A stretch of DNA of 64,000 nucleotides, from positions 1,984,001 through 2,048,000 of the forward strand of contig OX637796.1 of assembly GCA_951802425.1 (NCBI GenBank), written 5' to 3'. The notes under the pieces were generated by a model. That model saw nothing but the letters and a program-made list of their open reading frames with translations. It had not been told where the DNA came from and did no database searches. Below, in pieces: positions 1-9,587 of this stretch. The position numbers and the translations under genes are program-made. This DNA is from Clavaria fumosa (taxonomy: Eukaryota > Basidiomycota > Agaricomycetes > Agaricales > Clavariaceae). Position 1 is the first letter of the stretch; each line of letters opens with the position of its first letter.

Positions 1-232
1 GCGGTCGTCGACGACAGGTCCCCACTTTTCTTGCGTTGTTGTTCTTTCGTCCGGGACTAAAGCGGGGGAGGTCATCATGGAAGAAATTTGCATTTTGAAC
101 TCCGCCTCTTATGTATTTATAATTTCCACGGTGTACGTAATGCGAGGAAAAATAGCTCAATAAGGTACATCGTAGAGTAGAAAAAAGAAAAAATATAACT
201 AGCGCACTGGTGACAACCTTTACGCTTCCCAA

Positions 233-2623
233 TTACGCGGGCGACGCAGGCGTCGGCGTCGCAGGAGCCGCCGAGCTGCGTAAATGAGCAGGAACTGTAG
301 GCAGGGCGTATCCTGGTGTCGACGTTGCCACTGGCCAAGGACTGGTCGAGAACTGCTTTGTCGAAACCGTATTCGCCACCGCGCGCTGGGGAGTCTGTTG
401 TGCCTGTGGCAGGGTCGCTTGCAGAGTGGAAAGGCCTGCATACGGTGTGGGCGTCGTCGTAGCGACGGGTTGAGGCGTTCCGCGTCCAGAACTCGACGCC
501 GTGGCCGTCCCTGTGGGCGGCTGATAGTTGTACCACCCCCCGTACGCATACGACTGTTGACCAGCTGTTGGGAACTGTGACGAGTAGTAACCTGCACTGA
601 TCGCTTGTGCTGATGCCGGCTGCCCTGGTGTCGAAGGCGCGTAAGTCCCGTAGAAAGAAATTGGTTGGCCGGGTTTGTATGGAAGATATGAGCCACGATA
701 CTGCTGTGCGGCGTAAGGCGCATACGCATACGCAGGAAATGGGTGAGCGGGAGCTGGGGCAGCCGGAGGAGTACCAGATGTGGCCGGTGGGGCCGTTGTA
801 TTGACAGTGGTAGCCGGCACTGCATTGGTTTTAACGCGGATCGTTGTATCGTCGCGGAGAGATGTTTTACGAGACTGAGATAGAGTGCCATACCAACCAG
901 CTGATGGAGCTAGGAGGAGGGTACGATGTAATTTGTGGAGAACATAAGGGGGTGGTATCAGAGGTGGACTGGCATCTCGTGACGAGCGCGGTCGCAGCGA
1001 AGCCAGGACGGCAAGGGAGTCCATTATACCCTGTGCTATTACGCAGGTCAGCATCGTAAGGTCATGCGAATGATTCGAAGAACTGACCAGTTTTCCATTC
1101 TTCAGACTCAACATCCACCGCATTCATGCCACCGTCCTGAGCGGCAAGTCTTTTGGCTTGTAATGTTTCCAGTCGCCTAAGCGCCCTACACGTCCGCTCC
1201 AAAAGCTCCTCGAGGGCGGCTTCCAGATCCAAGGCGCCTAACGCGTCTTTGATGGTCGTAATCTGATTCTCCGACAGCAGACCTCCAAGAGAATCTATTG
1301 TAGAACTATATTCTTTGGCCACTGTCTTTGATTCCAAATGCGCTTCTTTCGACTCGTCAACGACCATCACATCTGATTGGACATCGACGCTAATTGACGA
1401 TTTGGAATGTCGGATCGCGAGTTCTCTATGCCGTTTTCGTAGCCTTTGGGCCAGGTAGACCTCTCCGAGTTGTGCTCTGCCCACTTCTCGCCCTTCTTGA
1501 TCATAGGTGGGCGCAAAGCTAGCGTACGGTCCATAGTCCAAAAACGAGCCGCAACTCACTTGACGTGAGGCTGGTAGTTTTGCTTTAGACTCTTGTGACT
1601 TTTTGGGAGTGTATGAGCCAAGGGTCGGGATATCTTTGCGGTCATGATCGAAGGAGGAGGATGGAGTGGGGAGGATAGCTACAAGCTCCGCATAACCGGT
1701 TGGTAACTCGTTCAAGGGTCCAGAGGGAGGTACAGGCTCAGAATTCAGAGAAGTCCACCAATCTCCTGTCGGTAGTCGCTGCAATAAGGCATATCTTCGT
1801 TTCCGAGGTGGCAAAGACTGGGATGCGATGGTCATCGCGCCAGAAGGTTTGGTGTCATCCACCTGCGCTGCACCATCGACGCCTTCGTCTGCCAGACCAG
1901 TGTGGGGAATGAAATTTACATCAAGAGGCACAAGGACAGAGTGAAAGGAGGCTTGTTGTAGGAGGGATAGGGCGAGGTTGCAAAAGCGAAGTTGCTGCGC
2001 TGCAGGCGTGGAGGGGCGGGAGCGGGAATGGTACGAGATTGGGAGAAAGTTCTGTACGGCAGTCTGAAGGATGAAGCTGAATGGTTGTTTAGTGAAGGTG
2101 GGCTTGCAAACTTACACGTAGGATATGGAGGGGATGCTGAGTAGCATCTTTAAGAAGCGCACGAAGCGAGTAACAGGGTGAATTTGCGCTCTCTTTTGAT
2201 TTGGCATGAGAGGACGCCGTGGGCGGTAAGGGAAAAACTCTGTCCAACAGACCCTGCGTGTCAATCCTGGAAGGAACAACATGAGCCAGGATAGGAAGAG
2301 AAAGGGGTAAGGGTATCAAACATTTCAAGGATGTCCAATATTTTCGTGGCATCATCTGAAGTGATAGGGACATCTCCAGTATTCGGGAGTGATGGGAACT
2401 TGGAGTCGTGTTGGACATTTCCGTCTGAATTGAGAGTCAAGTTGTGACTATGGTCTCCATTGACCGGAGCTGACTCGGTGCGAGACTGTTTAGTGTGCTG
2501 CTCCTCGTCGACATCCCCGATCGAAGTCCGTTTACGCTTTTTCAGCGCCGCCTTGGTGCGAGAGTTATTGGGCAGCTTGTCCTGATCCTGGGATTGAACC
2601 GTAGATCGAGTTGTGCGAGCCAT
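233..2623 (-). CDS. Unrecognised nuclear-type protein, 743 aa, 4 exons
   Basis: I do not recognise this family. Four exons (2623-2322, 2266-2116, 2063-1088, 1035-233) sum to 744 codons in frame. The start is the ATG giving MARTTRSTVQ; it is followed by a basic, NLS-like stretch (KKRKR, about residues 35-41). The middle holds a compact conserved-looking segment around 'LLQRLPTGDWW' and a predicted helical segment near residues 400-470 rich in Leu/Glu/Ala. The last ~230 residues are low complexity, rich in Ala, Pro, Thr, Gln and Tyr (Tyr-Gly, Tyr-Ala repeats), resembling prion-like tails of transcription or RNA-binding proteins. The basic N-terminus and the tail suggest a chromatin or transcription role, but that is inference only. 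It is divergent from the mL43 gene, with 294 bp between the starts. A longer upstream reading frame to 2956 exists but begins without supporting features. Confidence 0.7.
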
Positions 2624-2917
2624 GAAGATGAAGACAGGAGGTTTGCAATGCTTAAGGTACGAGAATGGGAATGTCGAATGAGGTTGTGCAGCACTGGCAG
2701 CCAAACGCGTCGCGTCTTCTGAATTTGTATCGCTCACGCTTTGCGCAACAGGTAACCTCCCGAGCAAATGACGACGAGGGAAATAAAATGCCACAGCTTC
2801 TGGCATTTTAAGCTCCGATTGCGCTACTTCAGGCTCCGCTTCAAACCCAAGTGCAGTGCTTTTGCTCTCCGCTTCAAATTTATAATTGCTCGTCGACGTT
2901 GACGAAGACAGGACGAA

Positions 2918-3402
2918 ATGGCAGCTAAGGCAGCAATCCCTATATTCAGAGGCCAACTACGTTCTCGACCCTCCAACGGTCATGTCGCATTTATTCCACA
3001 GATCCGAAAGTTGGTCTTCGAATATTGCGACATGTGGTCTTCGTCCGCCAACACTCGAACGTACATTCTAAATCATGTCGAGGAACTAGCTCGACAAAAC
3101 CCACACGTCGAAGTTGTCGTTAGACACCGTTTCCAACATAAACCCATAGTGCGAGGTTTTTACGGTATGAATATCACCTACCTCATCAAACTCTTTGGCT
3201 CATTACCACCATAGTCAATAACCGGGAAAAAGTCATCCCACTGGATGGCTTCGAAGTTAATGGCATACAGAAAAAAGTTCAGCTACTGCTTGACGCATCT
3301 GGCGCTCAAATCAAGCCATTGAAGCGAAAACTAGTGGAGAGCACGTCCGAGGCGGCGCGTGGAATATGGAGCGGGCTTCATGACGTGCCTTTCAAGATCT
3401 AG
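2918..3402 (+). CDS. MRPL51: Mitochondrial large-subunit ribosomal protein mL43 (yeast MRPL51 family)
   Basis: Structural protein of the mitochondrial large ribosomal subunit. Two exons (2918-3164 and 3215-3402) are joined across a 50-bp GT-AG intron to give 144 residues. The protein shows the L51/S25/CI-B8 thioredoxin-like fold signature: after a short N-terminus comes a 'FEYCDMWSSSANTR' segment, then the 'NPHVEVVVRHRF' strand and 'KPIVRGFYVN' turn that mark this family, and the C-terminal helix ends at 'GLHDVPFKI'. The length fits fungal mL43. The start is the first ATG in frame and gives the short basic N-terminus usual for the family, which often lacks a classical cleaved presequence. It shares a 294-bp divergent promoter region with the gene at 233-2623. 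Family assignment is firm. Confidence 0.93.
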
Positions 3403-3780
3403 GACACAGAAAAGTGGGGTACTTCTAGAATCTGGTGGGCTCGCAAGACAACATAGTCCTCAGTCACGTCATTTCCCCATGTCCGCCGTTCCTTCACTAT
3501 CTTGTCAATCAAAGCGTCGTGAGAAAGGAAAGAGAGATTGGAGGCACGCATTCACCTGCCGGTTCCCTGATTCCTACGTCACACAAGTCACTCTTGGGCA
3601 CACAACACGTGTGCAACATGCCTGTGCCCGGAACATTATTACATGTGCATTCGCGTCTTATCTCCCTCCTCTCCGTTCAACTTCATCTTTTTACAGCTCC
3701 ATCACATCTTGTGCGTAACATTCACCGCCGACTGTTTATTATTGACGCGCTTCGTTTAGAAAGGTTACTGCTTCACCAAA
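3403..3780 (+). other. Intergenic, 378 bp
   Basis: No reading frame with family resemblance is seen on either strand. The stretch is pyrimidine-rich toward its 3' end, as fungal core promoters often are, and holds one E-box palindrome CACGTG at 3606-3611. It likely contains the mL43 terminator and the promoter of the next gene. Confidence 0.5.
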
Positions 3781-4882
3781 ATGACCTATTCAATCGACCG
3801 CAGCAAATGGCGCATGCTCAATCACGCAGGCGTGGTAGGATTGGTTGCTTTCTTGTAATCTAATGTTGACCTGATAGAATGCAGTGTGTATCTGATGATG
3901 CTCCGACGTACTTCTCGATCGACGGTGCGGTAAGTTACGCCACACCTTTGTGGCCTGCTCATTGTCATAAAACTCCAGGTGGACACCTCATCAGAAGGGG
4001 CTAACATCCTTCCTCCGCCTCCCCCGACACATAGTCCAGTAAGTCTGAACCACCAATGCAGACTAGTTAAAATCAATCTCGTTTCAGATGCTAGCTATGA
4101 TAACGCCACCCGAACCCCTCACAGCGGCCCCTTCATGGTTTCCGCCAGAGTGGCTACAATATTTCCCTTGTCGAGATGCGGCGCACCTCCCTTCAACTGG
4201 ACAAGAAGTCTGGCCCTCGCTGTCCCAATCGAATTCTCGGCCATCACCATCTGGTGTAGCGACCCACCATCGTTCCCATTCCGAGCCGGCAGGCACCGCT
4301 CTTGGACCGAAAACGCGATCCATGCGTTCTTCCTCCAACTCGTCCTCTTCCAGTGGCTCATCATCACGGCCTCAGAAATCTATTTTGCAACGCACCTCCT
4401 CGACAATCACCGCGCGCACCGTTAAATCCGCCAAATCTGTCAAGTTTGTAGATATCCCAGAAGTGTTTTACGATCACCCCAGTGTGTCGGACGACATGGA
4501 CGACATGGAGCCAGACATAGGCGATACACGCAGGAACGACAAATGCCAGAAGAAGGGCGTATGGCGGCTGGCGTTGAAACGATTCGTTGTCGACCACCCG
4601 TTTGTGAAGGTGGTCTCGCTCAGGCAGCGAGAACCACCCCAACCACCTCGGAAATTGGACATTTCCGCCCCTTACCTATTGTACAGCGTTAGCTGTCCTT
4701 CTCTCTCGCTCGCACGCACAGACAAGGAAACGGCTAGTCTTCGGTCTTTCAAGTCTGCGCGTTCGACGAAGGGCGTAAAGAGAGGTCAAGCCAATTCACA
4801 GCCGGACGCGGGTCGGTTCAGGCGCAACTTGGCGAGCTTATTTACAGACTTCCTCATGCAGCATGGAGTTCTAACGCGCTGA
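3781..4882 (+). CDS. Unknown basidiomycete protein, 317 aa, 4 exons
   Basis: I do not recognise this gene. Exons 3781-3834, 3885-3929, 3979-4038 and 4088-4882 join in frame through three ~50-bp introns with standard GTAGGA/GTAAGT donors, giving 317 codons. Several features can be seen: a short N-terminal segment (MTYSIDRSKWRML), a five-proline run (~residue 50), 'SWFPPEWLQYFPCRD' near residue 75, a long Ser-rich tract (~125-150), then a 'SAKSVKFVDIPEVFYDHP' segment and a basic region before 'LLYSVSCPSLSLA'. The Ser/Pro-rich make-up implies a mostly disordered, probably regulated cytoplasmic or nuclear protein. 'KSVKFVDIPEV' resembles docking-type motifs (KSVKF, a possible PP1-binding RVxF-like site), which is a guess. 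There is no signal peptide or membrane segment. Confidence 0.75.
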
Positions 4883-5015
4883 GCACGAGTCCTTGGATCC
4901 TGGGAGGAAGTCGAATGTATCTCGGTGCATTGTATCTAATGGACACCCTTGTGCTTTCACGTGATTTGAAGTCATGTAGCATTGGCCAAATGTAGTCTGT
5001 GTAAGCCCTTCGACC

Positions 5016-6633
5016 ATGGCGCCCTTGGATCGTAAGACCTTCAAAACGCCTCCACCTACAGTTACAGACAAATCTCTAACGCAAGAGACGCGCCGTGTAA
5101 AGGTAATTCACTACCTTCAACCCCCGACCTAATTTGACTATCCCTTCAAGGCACTTGAGGAACAAAAACGCGTATGTCTCGGGCACTCTTTGTACCCATG
5201 GCGACTAACCCCTCGGCAGAGACGCGCTCTGAAAATTGATGCTGCTAGGCAATTTGATCGCTTTGCTGCCCTTGAGATCGGGAGTGCAAGCAATCAAGCC
5301 CCAGATGCCAATAGAAGTAACGACCAAGATGGGATTGCTCAATTCGTGCCTTTACTCGAGAACGCTACTCCAGAGGTCGTTGACGTCACCCACCCCTTAA
5401 GCTCAGAATTACAACTAGCCAAGAAAAAGGGCAAGAGCAGACGCAAACCTCGCACCGATGCTCCCGGTCCCAAGCCTAGCAAATGGGCAGACAAGTGCAT
5501 GTACGCCGAGCTCTTGGAGTTGTCTCCGAATGAGTCTTGGGCATGTAGGCTCCCGGAAGATTTAGAAATTGGGTGGGCTGCGGTTGGTCCAGTCCCTGTT
5601 GGAAAGCGTTGTCTTGCTGTCACCCATCAGTCGTCAGGTATGACTGGGGTAGGTGAATATGCCACGTCTTCCTGTGTTGTCGCGTTGTAGTCCGGGGCTG
5701 ATCTCCTTGAGTCTCAAGTGCCCAACACCACACTTCATTCGCGCCTCCTCGGTAAATCGCTCCTACGCCCCTTTCCATCCTCACTCCCGCCTTCTACTAT
5801 TCTCGATTGTATCCTTGACGAAAATTGGCGAGAAAATGGCATTTTACATGTCTTGGATTGTGTCAAGTGGAAGGAACAAGACGTTGGAGATTGCGAAACG
5901 CAATTTCGGTGAGTCTCTGGATGATTTCCCCTTTGAAATGCGTAGGTGCTATTGGCATGCACATGCAGCTTGTGGTGGAGAGACACCCGCCTATGCGAAC
6001 TCCCTCCCATGCTTCCACCCCCTCGGTCTGCACCGGCGCCGTCTGGTACCGCTGAGGCGACGCCATCAAGTCCAACACAACCTTCTCTCCTCCCTACCCC
6101 TCCGTCGTCCCAGGCGAACTTTGAATTACCGCAATATAGATTCCCCTACCCCACAACTCTCTTGCCTGTTCCATATCACGCGCCAACGCCTCTACCCCTG
6201 CTTGCGTCGCTCATCATACCCTCTGCGCGAAGCGTGCGGGACATCGAGGTCAAAGTTCCACTTCTGCCTTCTGCGGCAGTGTGTGACTCGATCGAGATGG
6301 ACATCGATTCCATACCGAAATATAGTCTAGTATCCCGCACTGCGCACATCGCGCCTGACGGATTATTGTTGTATGTCTCCCAAGCCGCGTACGAATCAGG
6401 CACCAGTCCCTTGTGTAACTGGATACCTATCTCTCAACCCGAAGACACATCTTGCTCCGATTCGCCGAGTCTTGATAGGTTAGATCTGTTTGAACGGTGC
6501 GTTTCGAATCTTTGCGCCGTAGTTGCCTGCTTGAATGACTTGCGCCCGCAGTCTGGTTCACCGTCGCATTGCTCTCGCCGGCCAGGCGCATGTTGTTGAA
6601 GGGGTCGTTGGAGGCATGGAAGTTGATGCATGA
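5016..6633 (+). CDS. SNUPN: Snurportin-1 (m3G-cap receptor for snRNP import)
   Basis: Adaptor that binds the trimethylguanosine cap of U snRNPs and brings them to importin beta. Six exons (5016-5102, 5151-5171, 5220-5652, 5719-5908, 5969-6496, 6552-6633) sum to 447 codons, so 446 residues. Residues ~20-50 are a basic importin-beta-binding-like helix (RRVKALEEQKRRRALK). The cap-binding domain starts at 'KWADKCMYAELLEL' (~residue 125), with the conserved blocks 'GKRCLAVTHQSSG', 'PNTTLHSRLLGKSL', 'WRENGILHVLDCVKW', 'WWRDTRL' and the closing 'LDLFERLVHRR'. A Pro/Ser/Thr-rich insertion of about 60 residues follows 'WWRDTRLCELPP'. Exon ends were set so that these blocks stay continuous; in particular the last intron is needed to reach 'FERLVHRR'. 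Snurportin is absent from budding yeast but present in many filamentous fungi and animals. Confidence 0.92.
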
Positions 6634-6926
6634 CATGTAGAACCGAACAGATGACGTTACTAATAGGCTCATACGCGACAAGTATGTCCCTACTTGATGT
6701 GTGGAGCATTTGAATCCTCTTGGGCGGAACGCTATAGTGACAGAGGTTTACCACTCCGAAGGCGACATCCCTTTTGAAGCTTGAAGGTCTGGTCTTGTGC
6801 GCAGCCACCGACTGCAGTTCCTGTATCCAGTGGAGAACTGATAAGCAAAGACTTTACGCATGCAATGTACATTAAATTCAATGACAACGATTGCAGACAT
6901 TCCATGTGTCCGTGAACGGGATAACG

Positions 6927-7518
6927 TCATGCAGCCTCACGGTGACGTTGCCGCTCTGCTTCCCACCTCGCCCGCAAAAGTCTCATCCCTTCCGTCTTAG
7001 ACCGGATCACCATAGGCGACGTACGTAAAGCTGCTTCGATATGGGGCGGGAGTGTTCCGTCCGTTCGGATTACCTACACGAGCGAAGTCAGCTCAAATGT
7101 AAGACAGGCAGACCTGAAGAGTCATACTGCTCCAATTGAAAGGAAGAAAGCAAAGGTCGCAGCGCTACCGAGCATGTATTGGGATAGGGTACCAAGAAAT
7201 CCCCTTGGTCCAGCGCCATATCTTAGTTGGAAAGAAATGAGAGGGAACTGATTGACAGGAGGCTGTTACACATACCGCATGATGCTCCAGGATCCAAAAA
7301 GAAATCCCATAGTTAACCCAACGCCTCCACCCATCAATGCGCCCATCCTGGAGGATTTGACAGATTTTTAGAAGAAGGTTCAAAGTGCGTAGACTCGGGC
7401 ATACTTTACTGTGAGATAACGACGCGATCAGCGTATATATGCATGAAAAACAAAACGAATGAGACACACGCTTTTGCCAGACGGAGGGCCCTGAATCATG
7501 ATATTGTGGAACAGGCAT
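6927..7518 (-). CDS. MGR2: Mgr2/ROMO1, TIM23-associated inner-membrane protein, 121 aa
   Basis: Small inner-membrane protein that couples and gates lateral release at the TIM23 translocase (yeast Mgr2) and is orthologous to animal ROMO1. Four exons on the minus strand (7518-7466, 7347-7276, 7221-7128, 7073-6927) give 121 residues. Diagnostic blocks are the N-terminal 'MPVPQYHDSGPSVW', the first membrane segment 'MGALMGGGVGLTMGFLFGS', the central 'YGAGPRGFLGTLSQYML' and the second membrane segment 'GSAATFAFFLSIGAV'. The exons are too short to stand out as open frames, so the gene is easily missed. A charged C-terminal tail of about 45 residues follows, comparable to the tailed yeast form. The first intron donor (GTCTCA) is weak, so the junction 'WQKRV/MGAL' could shift by a codon. 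The start lies 77 bp from that of PEX10 on the other strand. Confidence 0.9.
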
Positions 7519-7595
7519 AGTGAGAGGTACAAGCAGGCCCTGAGCAACGGGTGACTCCGACGCGCCTGAGCAATCTGCGCTGCGCGAAGCAACAA
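7519..7595. promoter_or_regulatory. Compact divergent promoter of MGR2 and PEX10
   Basis: Only 77 bp separate the two start codons, which face away from each other. The 5' leaders and core promoter elements of both genes must therefore lie here or overlap the neighbouring coding sequence. No TATA box is visible. Confidence 0.6.
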
Positions 7596-8828
7596 ATGGC
7601 CAGACGACCTGCAGTCCCCTTGTTCCCACAGGCTCAGCAGGCGCAAATCAGTGCGTAGCACACTCGCCTCGACAGAGTCAGTGCCCTAACTCTTCATGCA
7701 ACAGTTCGCGCCAACCAACGAGATCTTTTCCACGTCTCGTCGTTAAAGGAGGACACAGAAACCGTCCTTCGCTCGTGGCTTGGTTGGTTGACCTCTTCGA
7801 TGATCTGTATTCAGTACATGTAATGTATTTGGCAGGTACACGGTGGTTGACGCGCTGGGAGAAGGAGGTTGATCTCCTCGTCAAGCTCATTTATTATGGT
7901 CTGACGACTGGTCGAGGTAGGAACAGTGCTATGCCTCCAACATCCCCTATTGAGCTTTTTCAATAGCTATACAGACCCTCGGGGAAGAATACACGGACAT
8001 TTGGCAGCATGCATCCGATACAGCACTAGTGCCCCCGCTATACACCAGACTAGCCCTCATCTTACTTCCAACGGTGCCGTCATACCTTGTCACTAGGTGG
8101 CCTGAGTCAAGCCCCGCTTGGGTCAAAACGGCTTTGGGCCCCCTTGAGATTCTGGCAGAGCTCAATCTTGCTGTGTTCTACTTTATGGGGACGTACTATG
8201 GCTTGCTGAAGAGGCTGCTAGGCGTGAGATATGTGCGTCACCGTCAGTACTCCGCGTTCTCGTCCTCTTTACTAAAGGACAGCACAGTTCTCCTCAACAC
8301 CGGAAAATCCGCATATTCGCCCGCCATCGTATTCGTTCCTTGGAATACTTCTAGGCGTTCGGCTGCTTCATCGTCTCATTACATTCCTCCGGCAGTCCAA
8401 AAGGACCGGAGCCGTCTCAGTCACGATGGACGGCAAGCCCTCGGATGCACCTCACTCGAATGAAAGCTACCTTGACGGTGTTACCGTCTCGACCCTGGTG
8501 GCCCAGGCTGCCACTGACCCGTCTTCTCAGCCTGCGAAGCCTGCCGAGGAGGACATCAATACCGCACTCTCTATCGCCTCTGTACATCCGGCATTACGAG
8601 AAGGGAGACGTTGTACACTTTGCCTCGAGGAGCGGACGGACAGCACAGCAACGGAATGTGGTCATTTGTTTTGCTGGAGTTGTATAGTTGGCTGGGGGCG
8701 GGAGAAGGTACGCCTCAAATGTGTTCTCTCATATCGAGCATTACACTAAGAGGAAGTCACAGGCGGAGTGTCCGCTGTGCCGGCAAGGTTTGACATTGAC
8801 AAAGCTCATCCCGATATATAATTTGTAG
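7596..8828 (+). CDS. PEX10: Peroxin 10, RING-finger E3 ligase of the peroxisomal membrane
   Basis: Component of the PEX2-PEX10-PEX12 ubiquitin-ligase channel that monoubiquitinates the PEX5 import receptor for recycling. Six exons (7596-7650, 7705-7782, 7836-7916, 7967-8232, 8288-8707, 8763-8828) sum to 322 codons, so 321 residues, the usual size. The N-terminal Pex2/12-type domain begins '[20 protein letters not shown]' and contains '[26 protein letters not shown]' across an intron. Two to three membrane segments follow ('[13 protein letters not shown]', '[15 protein letters not shown]'). The C-terminal C3HC4 RING reads '[25 protein letters not shown]', and its final 'CPLCRQ' pair is in the last exon. 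All RING metal ligands are present. The tail ends 'KLIPIYNL', as in other PEX10 proteins. Confidence 0.95.
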
Positions 8829-8938
8829 CTCTTTGATGTTTTCATGCGGGGTCACCAAGCAGAAAAGTCGTATGAGGAGGCATAGGAGCCATGAAAACGC
8901 TCTTCAATGATCAATATACGCGACTCCGTTGTATCTGG

Positions 8939-9413
8939 TTATGCTACGGGTTGTATCAGCGTGATGTTATCACCTTTTAGCAAGATCCTCCCTATCGTAT
9001 GAAATGTGAATTTTCCGCACTCAGAGCAGGAAGGAGGGAACTGACCCAATTCTCGTCTCGGCTTTGTGTCTTTCACGAACACTTCAGCCGCCTCGTCTAT
9101 CACAAGGTTCATAAATTCATCAAAACCCTGACGATATATGTCAAGGGGTTTTGGTGTGCATTACGACGGGAAACGCACTATGATTCTACCCTCAATCCGC
9201 ATTTCTACGTTGTCGTACAACCAGATAACGACTTTTTGTCTCTGTAGGGGAAGCTAGATATTCTGTAACTTGTCAACTGAAAGAAGACCACGCACCCGTC
9301 GGAGATTTTCAAAAATTACGTTCTGTGATACCTGAGTCAATCAAGCTGGTGAGCAAGGGTTGAGCATGACTTACGATGGGCTGAACCATCACACGCTGTT
9401 GACGACCTGACAT
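8939..9413 (-). CDS. SME1: Sm protein E (core spliceosomal snRNP), 87 aa, 5 exons
   Basis: Subunit of the heptameric Sm ring on U1, U2, U4 and U5 snRNAs. Five very short exons (9413-9375, 9322-9296, 9241-9179, 9127-9046, 8991-8939) total 88 codons, too small to be flagged as open frames. The protein begins [13 protein letters not shown]. Sm motif 1 is '[20 protein letters not shown]' followed by '[14 protein letters not shown]'. Sm motif 2 is '[17 protein letters not shown]' at the very end. The length equals that of SmE elsewhere. It is convergent with PEX10 (110 bp between stops) and divergent from the dynein gene (174 bp between starts). Together with snurportin a few kb away it belong to the snRNP assembly and import pathway, though the linkage is probably chance. 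Confidence 0.93.
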
Positions 9414-9587
9414 GGCGAGCGATTATAGCAACAACAAAAATTACTGGCTGCGCGACCACGGTTGTCGTTCACTGTCGTGAGCAAGCGCGGTGCTGTACCG
9501 TGTACATACGCCACAACAGAGCAGAGCAGAGCGTGTCTACGCAATCCACGCGTTTCTCCATATCCTAGCTCCTCAGACGCGTTTAGC

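Noticed and set aside
8999..9247. 82-codon plus-strand ATG frame upstream of dynein considered as missing dynein tail
   Set aside because: It is the antisense of the SmE exons and shows no dynein similarity.
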